NCBI RefSeq assembly: GCF_021018745.1
Contig: NZ_CP063845.1
Span: 1,612,001 to 1,676,000 of the forward strand
DNA length: 64,000 nt
Direction of reading: 5' to 3'
From: Gloeobacter morelensis MG652769
Lineage (GTDB): Bacteria; Cyanobacteriota; Cyanobacteriia; Gloeobacterales; Gloeobacteraceae
Below the pieces are notes generated by a model. The model did not search any database, was not told the origin of the DNA, and worked only from the letters and a program-made list of their open reading frames with translations. Positions 46,501-54,000 of the stretch are shown here, in pieces. The translations under genes were made by a program, and so were the position numbers. The stretch's first letter is position 1. Every line of letters begins with the position of its first letter.

Positions 46501-48451
46501 AACGGTGCTGGGTCAGCACGCCCTTGGGCCTGCCCGTCGAGCCAGAAGTGTAAATGACGTAGGCCAGATGGTCGGCAGTCGTCACCGTGGGCAGATTCTC
46601 CGCGTCCCCAGGCGCGGCAAATTCTTCTAGAAAGAGCACCGGCGTCCCGGTAGACGGCAGGAGAGTTGGGGCCAGATGGGCCTGGGTGAGCAGCACCGAC
46701 ACCTGGGCGTCCGCAAGGATAAACGCCAGCCGCTCGGCGGGGTAGGCCGGGTCGAGGGGCACGTAAGCCCCGCCCGCCTTCAAGATCGCGAGCATGCCGA
46801 TCACGATCAGGGGCGAGCGTTCCACGCACAGCCCGACCAGCGTCTCAGCCCCGACGCCCAGGTGTCGCAGCCGGTGGGCGAGCCGGTTGGCCCGGACGTT
46901 CAGCTCCCGGTAGCTCAATTGCTCGCCTTCGTAAACGAGCGCCGTGGCGTCGGGGGTGCGCGCGGCCTGTTGCTCAAAAAGTACGTGCAGGCAGGTATCC
47001 GGGTAGGTACTGGCGGTCGCGTTCCACTCGACTAGCACCAGTTGCCGCTCAGCCTCGGCCAGGAGCGGCAACTGCGAGAGCCGCGCCCGTGGGCAATCGA
47101 CGATTCCGGCAATCAGCGTCTGGAAGTGACCGGCCAGGCGGGCAATGGTTTCCGGTTCAAAGAGGTCTGTGTTGTATTCGAAGAAGCCGACCAGCCGCTG
47201 GTCGTACTCGTACAGCGACAGACTCAAATCGAGTTTCGCTGTGCCGTTGTGGGCATCCAGGAGCGACAGGGCCGCCTCCGATGCTGCCTCCGGTCCGAGG
47301 AAGTTCTGCATGTCAAAGCCGACCTGGAAGAGCAGGTTGCGGCTCGCGTCCGGTTCCAGCCGCAGAGCCTTGACGAGCTTTTCGAAGGGCAGATCCTGGT
47401 GCTCGTAAGCTTCCAGGCTCACCTCGCGCGTATTCGCCAGCAACTCGCTAAAACTGACGTCGCCCGACAGGTCGATGCGGATTGGAATCGTGTTGGAAAA
47501 AGGACCGATCAGCCCCCAGAAATCGCTGTTTTCACGGTTGGCAAAATTGGTGCCAATCACCAAATCGGTCTCGCCGCTGTAGCGGTGGAGCAATACGCCG
47601 AAGGCCGCCATCAGCGCCATGAAGGGCGTCGCCCCAGCGCGCTGGGCGAGTGCCTTGAGCGCTACTGTCACCGGCTGCGACAATTCCAGTGGCTGGCTGG
47701 CTCCCCGGAAAGTCTGGATGGCCGGGCGCGGGCGATCGGTCGGTAGGGCCAGGGAGCACGGTGCCCCCTGCAGGCGCGCTTTCCAGTACGCCAGGTGGGT
47801 TTCGAGGGCCTCGCCCCGGACGCGCTCGTGCTGCCAGCGTACGAAGTCGAAATACTGTACCGGCCGCCCGGTCGGCGGCGGGTAGCCGTCCGCGTCGTAG
47901 ACCTTGCCCAGTTCGCGCAGGAGCACTCCTGTGGACCAGCCGTCGAAGACGATGTGGTGGACGATCACGATCAACACGTAGCGCACTTCGCCCAGGCGCA
48001 GCAGGTGGGCGCGCAGGAGCGGGGCGCAGGCGAGGTCGAAGGGTTTTTGGGCCTGGGCCTGGGCCAGCCTTTGCACCTGGGTTTTCCAGTCGGCCTCCAG
48101 TTGGTTTCGCAGATCTGTGGTCGATAGCGCCACCGTGAGAGCAGGTACCACCGTCTGCACAGGTTGTCCGCCGACGAGCTCGAAAGTCGACCGCAGCACC
48201 TGATGGCGTTGCAGGACGGCGTTGAGAGCACGCTTCAACCGCTCGGGGCAGACCTCGGCGTTGACGCAAATGATCAGCGGTATGTTGAACGCGGCGCTCT
48301 CGGGGTCCAGTTGCTGCAAGAACCAGAGTCGCTGCTGGCTGGAGGACAGGGCCGATTGCTTCGGCTCCGCTGCTTTCTCGCGCAGTAGCTGTGCCAGGGC
48401 CAGCCGTTTTTGTTCGCTCGTGAGGCGGTTCGGATCGATATTCGTAGTCAT
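40577..48451 (-). CDS. NRPS1: bimodular non-ribosomal peptide synthetase, C-A-PCP-E-C-A-PCP
   Basis: 2,624 residues from the ATG at 48451 (MTTNIDP); a TTG nine bases upstream is possible. Domains: C1 (about 35-460; HHIVFDGWS), A1 (about 485-990; YTSGSTGRPKG), PCP1 (about 1034; LGGDSILSIQ), epimerase (about 1090-1535; HHLAIDGVSW and GYGLLRY), C2 (about 1560-1980; HHHLLIDGWS, preceded by LYPLSPTQRGMLFH as in DCL domains), A2 (about 2015-2490), PCP2 (about 2551; LGGHSL). The E-then-DCL order means residue 1 is delivered in D form. The pocket of A1 reads roughly DHENVGSAS(K), which I cannot assign; the E/N pair is reminiscent of some Orn-type codes. A2 reads DAFWLGGTFK, Val-like. C1 would accept the polyketide acyl chain from a PKS ACP. 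Confidence 0.95.
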   Translation of the reverse strand: MTTNIDPNRLTSEQKRLALAQLLREKAAEPKQSALSSSQQRLWFLQQLDPESAAFNIPLIICVNAEVCPERLKRALNAVLQRHQVLRSTFELVGGQPVQTVVPALTVALSTTDLRNQLEADWKTQVQRLAQAQAQKPFDLACAPLLRAHLLRLGEVRYVLIVIVHHIVFDGWSTGVLLRELGKVYDADGYPPPTGRPVQYFDFVRWQHERVRGEALETHLAYWKARLQGAPCSLALPTDRPRPAIQTFRGASQPLELSQPVTVALKALAQRAGATPFMALMAAFGVLLHRYSGETDLVIGTNFANRENSDFWGLIGPFSNTIPIRIDLSGDVSFSELLANTREVSLEAYEHQDLPFEKLVKALRLEPDASRNLLFQVGFDMQNFLGPEAASEAALSLLDAHNGTAKLDLSLSLYEYDQRLVGFFEYNTDLFEPETIARLAGHFQTLIAGIVDCPRARLSQLPLLAEAERQLVLVEWNATASTYPDTCLHVLFEQQAARTPDATALVYEGEQLSYRELNVRANRLAHRLRHLGVGAETLVGLCVERSPLIVIGMLAILKAGGAYVPLDPAYPAERLAFILADAQVSVLLTQAHLAPTLLPSTGTPVLFLEEFAAPGDAENLPTVTTADHLAYVIYTSGSTGRPKGVLTQHRSVVNHIESIRAKFALTPADRVLQFVSISFDHSAEEIYPTLASGATLVLRSEAMLQSAQSFWQKCRDWRLSVLNLPTAYWHELTNHLGSERHRFPPSLRLVVIGGEQALAERLRLWRSHLGLHPRVINSYGPTEATASATMHELSATARMDTASQGLPIGRPLPNAQAYILDSSGQPVPVGVAGELYLGGPGLARGYLGRAGLTAEKFVPHPYSEQPGARLYRSGDLARFGADGAIEFVGRTDGQAKIRGYRIEPGEVEAALSGHPDVCACAVLARADGPGADKRLVAYLVMEAGSPESELRAWLQERLPAYMLPALYVFLPELPLNANGKLDRRALPAPEAVRPEAGANFALARTPVERVLAQIWESVLGVGRVGLHDNFFELGGDSILSIQVVARAAQAGLQLNIKQLFIHRTIAELAAVATQAPAIQIKQEAVTGPLPLTPIQRWFFEQEFAEPQHWNMVLLLEAKQKLDPALLEAAVAQLLAHHDGLRLRFTPGVSGWEQRNEGVGPEAVFECIDLSTLPPAEQQPALQAAAALRQAGLNLAEGPLMRVVLFELGQDSARLLLVVHHLAIDGVSWRLLIEDLQTAYQRLSEHRPPALPPKTSSFQEWACHFEQYAQSPALQAELAYWSAPVRARIRPLPVDCIGANTEASARTLQVGLGVEETTALLRKVPGVYRTTINDVLLTALAQAVSEWTGQTALLFDLEGHGREEIFDDLILARTVGWFTALFPVVLALPGNADEAEALKTVKEQLRALPNQGLGYGLLRYSCHDERAAAQLRQLPQAEIRFNYLGQFDQTLPESSIFKLAHEPSGPIHHLQAQRCHLIEVDSLIIEGRLQMNWTYSANRHRPATLEALTQGFIRALRGLIAHCLSVGKGSYTPSDFPNTALSRIRLDALQATYPDLIDLYPLSPTQRGMLFHTLYAPEAGVYVGHLSLTLHTDLSIPVFKRAWQQLLERHPVLRTIFVWEDLDEPVQVVCQGVALPLEQYDWRDLDPLTQQERLEECLAAQRRRGFDLACPPLMRLLLIRLSDDVSRLIWSHHHLLIDGWSMNVIYKELSTLYEAALVGQSVHLGRTSSFRDHIDWLTKQDLAQAERFWRQTLAGFYRSTPLGVDSAAGDPQGQSYLNEQTSLSATATDGLVAFAQRHQLTLNTVVQGAWALLLRQYSNEEDIVFGTVVSGRAGGRAGVESLVGLLVNALPIRVQASGQATVLPWLKQLQNQQAELFEYEHSPLVQVQTWSEVPHGQPLFESLLAFENYPTHTISAEQAQPPLAAHDVQFIGYANYPLTVVAVPGPQLFLQLSYDRHRFDPPTITRMLGHLQILLAGIVAHPEARLSQLPLLSESERRQVLVEWNPAVPTAETACVHELFERHAELTPEAPALEWADTQRLSYGELNTRANRLAHRLQALGVGPGSLVGLFAERSAEAVIGMLAILKAGGAYVPLDPAYPAERLTYLLTDAQVPVLLAQEHLAPILPTSNARVLFFADADVQGPEDGENLSAEVSSAALACVMYTSGSTGNPKGVLVPHQAINRLVREPGYLHFHSEQVFLQFAPLCFDAATFEIWGPLLNGARLAIAPAGPLGSSELAALITTHAVDTLWLSAGLFRVMVDEQLPVLRSLSHLLAGGDAVSLAHAERLLSSAGRCQLINGYGPTENTTFSCCHPLELGRGTPIGRPIGGTEAYILDSNGQPVPVGVAGELYLGGIGLARGYLNRAGLTAEKFVPHPYSERPGARLYRSGDLARFRVDGVIEYLGRTDDQVKIRGHRVEPGEVESVLSGHAGVRSCAVIARTDGKQGEKYLVAYVVSRGEAFLESELRAWLHNRLPSYMLPSAYVFLAELPLNINGKLDRHALPAPDAARPEAGTDFVAPRTAAEQVMAGIWLEVLGIERVGIHDNFFELGGHSLRATQVVSRIRAAFQIELPLRDVFQTPTIAGLLDTLALQWGDRAVLEAVAQTFVEVQQLSEDEIKAMLSNQ
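40777..42484 (-). repeat. 1.7-kb A-domain repeat, NRPS1 module 2 copy
   Basis: Partner of 37334-39041. The last module of NRPS1 and the first module of NRPS2 thus share one A domain although their C domains belong to different types. Confidence 0.85.
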
Positions 48452-48490
48452 CGCCGGCAAGTCCAGGAGAATGAAGAGTAAGAGCGGGCT

Positions 48491-49243
48491 TCAACCGAGG
48501 TGTGGCTGCAGCGCTTCTGCGATTGATTCGAGCAGCAGCGGCTGCGCGGAGCGCAAGAAGAAGTGATCGCCGGGGAACATCTGTAGACAGAAGCGTTCGC
48601 TCGTCTGGCCGCGCCAGGCTTCGAGACGTTCGCAGCCCACTTTGCCGTCTTGCAGACCCCCGAAGACCGAGATCGGACAGGAGAGCGGGGCAGCGTTGCG
48701 GTAGAAATAGGTCTCGTAGAGCGTGAAATCGGCCCGCAAAACCGGCAACATCAGTTGCATCAATTCTTCGTTTTGCAACACTTCTTTGGGGATGCCGTTG
48801 AGCGAGCAGAGCCTTTTGAGAAAACCGTCGTCGGATAGAGCGTTCAGCGGCTGTAGTTCGGGAGTCTGGGGGGCACCGGCTGCCGAGGCGAACAGATGCA
48901 CCGGCCCCGGCCCGGATCTGCGCAGGGCGCGGGCTAGCTCGAAACCCACGAGTGCACCCATGCTGTGGCCGAAGAAGGCGAAGGGCCGGTCGAGATAGGG
49001 CGGCAGGGCGGCGGCGAGCGACGCGACGAGCGCTTTTAGATCGCAGCAGGCGGGCTCGTCGAGCCGGTTCTCGCGGCCGGGGTACTGGATTGCGCAGACT
49101 TCGAGCGTTTCGGGCAACCCGGCAGGCCAGGTGCGGAAGACCGCCGCTCCCGAACCCGCGTAAGGAAAACAAAAAAGCCGCAGTTTTGCCCTCGGGTTCG
49201 GCCGGTGCAGGACGACCCAGGGATCAGTGACGGTAGGTATCAT
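48491..49243 (-). CDS. type II thioesterase
   Basis: 250 residues from the ATG at 49243 with AAGGG upstream; an in-frame ATG ten codons earlier is the alternative. The start LRLFCFPYAGSGAAVFRTWP, the nucleophile motif GHSMGA, and GDHFFL near the end (catalytic His) identify an external editing thioesterase of the GrsT/SrfA-TE type. It removes misprimed acyl groups and non-reactive residues from carrier-protein arms of the synthetases. It sits between the exporter and NRPS1, 39 bp upstream of NRPS1, in the same direction. Confidence 0.95.
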   Translation of the reverse strand: MIPTVTDPWVVLHRPNPRAKLRLFCFPYAGSGAAVFRTWPAGLPETLEVCAIQYPGRENRLDEPACCDLKALVASLAAALPPYLDRPFAFFGHSMGALVGFELARALRRSGPGPVHLFASAAGAPQTPELQPLNALSDDGFLKRLCSLNGIPKEVLQNEELMQLMLPVLRADFTLYETYFYRNAAPLSCPISVFGGLQDGKVGCERLEAWRGQTSERFCLQMFPGDHFFLRSAQPLLLESIAEALQPHLG

Positions 49244-49295
49244 GGCGCAAACCCTTGCAGTAGAGCTGTGCAATGTGGATGGCGATGGTCCCGGT

Positions 49296-50930
49296 TCAAG
49301 TTCTCTTGCAGGCCGCCGGATATTTTTGCTCGATGATCTTGCCGCTATCGAGCTTGATGATCTTGTCGGCGACGTCGTAGTAGAGGTCGTCGTGGCTGAT
49401 CACCAGGACCATCTTTCCGCGGGCTTTCAATTCCGGCAGGAGTTGCAAGTAGAAAATCTCTTTGAAGTAGGGGTCTTGATCGGCGGCCCACTCGTCAAAG
49501 ACGTAAATGGGCCGGTCTTCGAGGTAGGCCGTCAGGAGCGCCAGCCGCTTGCGCTGGCCCTGGGACAAATTCGTCGTCGAGAAGACGCCGTCTTTAATCT
49601 GGACTTTGCTGGCAAGCTGCAACTTCTGGAGGTAATGCAGCGCCTGGGCGTCGAGGTCCGGGTTGTACAGGCCGACCAGGCTCTCGAAAAGATAAAAGTC
49701 GGAGAAGACGACCGAGAAGTGCTGGCGATAATCGTCGCGGTTTTCGTTGTCGATGCGGCGTCCGTCCAGGCGCACTTCCCCTGCGTCGGGAGCATAGAGG
49801 CCTGTAATCAACTTGACGAGGCTGCTCTTGCCACTGCCGTTGCCGCCGATGACAAAAGTAATTTCCCCGGCCTTGCACTGCAAGTCGATCGGGCCGAGGG
49901 TGAAGTCGTGGTCCTCCTGCTCAGATCGGTAGGTGTAGCGCAGTTTTTTCAGTTCGAGCGTCCGGCCATTGGCAGTGGCCGGTGTCGCCTTCTCCTCGCA
50001 AATCGTGGGCGTCAGCGACAGGCCCAGGGATTCGAGTTTTTCAAGGGCGATAGTTGCTCGGCGAAACGAAGGGAAAGTGCCGACCAGGTACGATAGGGGG
50101 GCGTTCATGTAGATCACGATTAACGTGAAGCCGGTCAGCACCTGCGGGTCGAAGCGGCCAAATCCGGGCGCGGCGAACAAAATCAAGCCGATCAACACGA
50201 AGTAGAGCGCCTGGCCGTAGCTGTTGGCGAGGGCGAAGATGCTCTGGCAGGTGAAGGCCAGTTTGCGCATGGTGAGGGCGGTCGGCTGCAGGACGCCCGA
50301 GAAGAAAAATTCCCGCCGCTGCCGGTGCAGTCTCAGTTCTTTGCTGCCGTGAATCAGGGTCTGGTAGCCGCCGATCAGCACGTCCCAGGTCTCGCGGGTC
50401 GAGACCAGGTAAGTCCGGGCGCGGCGCTCGATTGCTTCGTGGGTAAGCGTGCCGAGGACCACGAAGGCGATCAATGCGAGGGCCAGTAGCGGTGAAAGCC
50501 AGAGCAAGTAGCCCAGGCAGCAGGTGAAAATCGCTAGATTGACGCAAAAGAGCGGGAAATCCGCCAGGGTCGTCGTGATCGTGAGCACGTCCTCGGTCAG
50601 CGCTGCCAGCAACCGGTTGGAGCCCAGGCTCTCAAGCCGCTGAAAGGAAGTTGAGAGGATCTGCCGACACAGGTACAGGCGCATTTCGAGGATGGCCTGG
50701 GTCGAGAGGTTCAAGAGCAACACCCGCGAGCTGTAGTTGAGCACGAGGACGAGGGCGGTGACAGCAAAGAAGGTGACGATGCTGGCGGTGGTTGCCGGCC
50801 CGGTACCCGCCAACTCCCGGTTGATGAGCGCGACGAGCGTGGCACTGGCCAGACCGCTGCTCACTCCGGCCAGAATGGCAAAGGCGGTCGTGGTCTTCGA
50901 GAAGCGGAGCAAAAACAAAAGCATCTTCAT
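49296..50930 (-). CDS. cyclic-peptide exporter, ABC permease-ATPase fusion (SyrD/PvdE type)
   Basis: 544 residues, half-transporter length. The N-terminal 300 residues hold about six membrane helices (FSKTTTAFAILAGVSSGLASA; LPTDVLTIT region; LFCVNLAIFTCCLGYLLWL; ALYFVLIGLILFAAPG). The C-terminal ATPase has Walker A GGNGSGKSS, the signature LSQGQRKRL, Walker B PIYVFDEWAAD, and the His in VISHDD. The order and the DEWAADQDP variant are typical of the 'cyclic peptide transporter' group, which moves siderophore precursors and lipopeptides across the inner membrane. Position between PKS-A and the thioesterase implies it exports the product of this locus. Confidence 0.93.
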   Translation of the reverse strand: MKMLLFLLRFSKTTTAFAILAGVSSGLASATLVALINRELAGTGPATTASIVTFFAVTALVLVLNYSSRVLLLNLSTQAILEMRLYLCRQILSTSFQRLESLGSNRLLAALTEDVLTITTTLADFPLFCVNLAIFTCCLGYLLWLSPLLALALIAFVVLGTLTHEAIERRARTYLVSTRETWDVLIGGYQTLIHGSKELRLHRQRREFFFSGVLQPTALTMRKLAFTCQSIFALANSYGQALYFVLIGLILFAAPGFGRFDPQVLTGFTLIVIYMNAPLSYLVGTFPSFRRATIALEKLESLGLSLTPTICEEKATPATANGRTLELKKLRYTYRSEQEDHDFTLGPIDLQCKAGEITFVIGGNGSGKSSLVKLITGLYAPDAGEVRLDGRRIDNENRDDYRQHFSVVFSDFYLFESLVGLYNPDLDAQALHYLQKLQLASKVQIKDGVFSTTNLSQGQRKRLALLTAYLEDRPIYVFDEWAADQDPYFKEIFYLQLLPELKARGKMVLVISHDDLYYDVADKIIKLDSGKIIEQKYPAACKRT

Positions 50931-50974
50931 AGCGGACTGTCCTTGGTGGCGGTGAACACCGGCTGATCGTGGAC

Positions 50975-50999
50975 CCGCCCGGCCGCCGGGGCCGGGCGG
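50975..50999 (-). promoter_or_regulatory. GC-only hairpin between PKS-A and exporter genes
   Basis: CCGCCCGGCC (50975-50984) and GGCCGGGCGG (50990-50999) are perfect complements, giving a 10-bp stem made only of G-C pairs with a 5-base loop. It begins 9 bp after the PKS-A stop and no T-run follows, so RNA processing, 3'-end protection or attenuation within the operon is more likely than intrinsic termination. Confidence 0.5.
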
Positions 51000-51008
51000 A
51001 CCCGCCGC

Positions 51009-54000
51009 TCATTCCTCGGCGAGGATCGAGTTGAGCAACCGGTGGACTTGCTCGTCTGAGAGTTGTTCGAGTTCGCCGAGCAGCACCTCGGCCTGGTCGC
51101 TGTCGAGCACTTCGACCGGAACCGGGAGCGCCGGAGCCGTGGGCGGGGCGACCAGTTTGCTCAGCACCTGTTCTGCCAATTGGGCGATAGTTGGGCCGCG
51201 CAACAGGCTGGTGACGGAGACGAGTGTGCTCATTGCACTTTCGATCCGGTTTTTGACTTCGAGGGCCACCAGCGAATCGAGGCCCATCGCACTCAGCGAC
51301 TGGTGATGGTCCACCCGCTCCGGGTCGAGCTGCAATACCTGGGCAATCGCCCGAGTGAGGCGGGATTCGAGGACGGCGCACCGCTCGTCGGGCGGTAGGG
51401 CTGCGAGCGCTTCGGCGGTCAGCGGACCGTTTGCCGGGGCTGGGGGGTCGTTCTGGCCTTCTACGAGACAACTGAAGTAGGGGCTGTCGCAGACAACCGG
51501 GTGTGAGCGGTACCACATCCGCCAATCGAGAGCGATCACCCCGACCTGGGCCGCCTCCTGGCCGAGCAGGGCTTCAAGGGCATCGAGCCCCTGCTCGGGC
51601 GGCACGCCGCCCAGTCCCCACTCCTGCAGGCGTTCTTGCAGGTCTTCATCGACTGCCATGCCGACTTCGTACCAGGGTCCCCAGCAGACGCTCAAAGCCT
51701 GTTGGTCCTGGGCTTTGCGGTGGTGGGCCAGGGCGTCGAGGAAGGCGTTGGCGGCTGAGTAGTTGCCCTGGCCGGGCGAACCGAGCAGCGATGCGAGGGA
51801 GGAATAGACGACGAAGAAGTCGAGGGGCGTACTGGCCGTATGCACGTGCAGGTTCCAGGCCCCATGCACTTTCGAGTGCATGACCGAGCGAAAGCGCTCC
51901 TCATCCATTTGCAACAGGAAGCCGTTGGCCAGGACGCCGGCTGCGTGCACGATGCCTCGCAAGGGCGGCATCGAAGCACCCAGATGGTTGAGTGCATCGA
52001 CGATCTCCTGCTCCCTGGCAACATCCGCCTGGACGACCCGGACCTGAGCGCCGGCGGCCGTCATGCGGGCGATTGCCTGCTGGGCCGCCGGGTTGGGACC
52101 GCGTCGGCCGACCAGGGCCAGGTGGCGGGCGCCGCGCTTGACGAGGCGCTCGGCCAGGCGCAAGCCGAGGCCACCCAGGCCGCCTGTAATCAAGTAGGTG
52201 CCGTCAGGCCGCAGGCTTACTGCTCCGGCTGCGGCCGGTTCGCTCAGCACCAGCGCCAGGCAGGTGCCCGCAGCTTCAGGTTCGCTCAGGCGATCGGCTT
52301 CCTGGAAGGTGACCGCCACCACAGGTAAAGGCGCGTAGATCCCGGCCTCGAAACAGCTCAGCACTTCGGTCAAGAGCGTCCCGACCGCCGCCGGGCGTTC
52401 GCGGATCAAATTCTCCAACTCGACTGCAAAACACGCCAGATTCTTCTGGGGGGCGACTACGGGCGCGCCGCCAAGCTGGACGAAGCGCCCGCAGGCGCCG
52501 AGGGTGCGTACGCTTCGGCGCTCGCTCGTCCCCACTCGGCAGCTCAAGACGACATCCATCGCCGCACCCCCGGCAGCTGAACGCAGTTCGCTCGCAAAGG
52601 CCAGCGACTGCGGATCGATCACGCGTTCGGGGCCGAGTATGGACAGCGGGGCTGCCGCCGTGGCAAAGACCACCGCCCCGCGCCGCTGGGCCACCTGCAC
52701 AGCGGCCAGGCCCACGGGGGTGTCGGTCCCATCGACGAGCAGGCGCTCGCCAGCCTCGATCCGCGCCAACCCGTCTAAGGCGTGGTGGGCGATCAAGTAA
52801 GCCACGGGCGCTGTCGCTGCCTGCTCGAAACTCCAGTGAATCGGCTTGGGAGCGGCCAGCACGGCCGGTACGATCAAAAAGGGAATGACCGGACCGGGAG
52901 CGACTGCCAGTACGGCATCTCCCGGTGCAAAGCCACTCACCCCCTCGCCGACCGCCGCGATGTAACCTGCCCAGCCCTGGGCCAGTTCTAGAGTGCTGCC
53001 GTCCGGTCCGCGCTTCAGGCTGACCGCGCACACCTGCAACTCGATTTGTCCGGGGCCTGGAGCCTGTCGGGCTGCCGACTTGCCGATCAAACTGGCCACG
53101 GCCACCGGTGCCGGTGCCGTCTCGGGTGGTGCGTGGCGCACGAGCCGGGCCACGTAGCGCCGCTGACCGCGCAGGGCAACTTGATCGTCGCGCTCGTCCG
53201 ACCAGCACTCTTCAAAGAGCGACTCGATCTCCGCGGGCGTGCACTGCGGGCTCAAATCGATCGCGGTGAAACCGAGTTCGGGGTGTTCGAAGGGCATCAC
53301 TTTGCCCAGGCCCCAGAGGGGCGATTGGGCAATCGACACAGCTCCGGTGTCTCCCTCCACCCGCTGGACCCCCCGCATCACCGCCCGCAGCCGGGGCATC
53401 TGCTCCAACCCGGCCGCAGCCAGGGCCTGGACCAAATGCAGGATGCTGATGCAGCCCAGGGTCTGGGCCGCTTCGATTGACTGCATCGTGGTCGTTTCAC
53501 CCGGCGATGCGTCGAGACTCCAGAGGTGGATGATGCCCCGGCAGGCAGGTTTAGCTTTGTCGAGGGCCGCTGCCAGCAGGCGGCGCATGTCCTCACCGCG
53601 CGCGGGGTCGATACAGAAATAGGATTCGCTCAACTGCACGTACTCCCGTCCGTGGACGACCAGCACGCAGCGCTCTCCCCGAGAACGCAGGCAGGCGGCC
53701 AGGGTTTCTCCGGTGCCGCCGGTGTCGCTGAAGATGAGCCAGCTTCCGCTTTTGCGCTCGTTCGGCCGCTCAGCTGGGCGCTCCCTGGGCTGCCATTCAC
53801 TCCGGTAAAGCCAGTCCTCCCAGTGGGTGGGAATGCCCGAGGCTCCGGAGCGGGCGGGCTGGAGGCGCACGCCCTCGATCTGGGCAATGGGCGTGCCGTC
53901 CTCGTCAAAGCAGTGCACATCGCCGCGCGGCGACGCCTCGCCCGGCTCAGCCCAGGTGCGCAGGCGGGCGTAGACCCAGACAGTCTCGCCGGGTGGAGCA

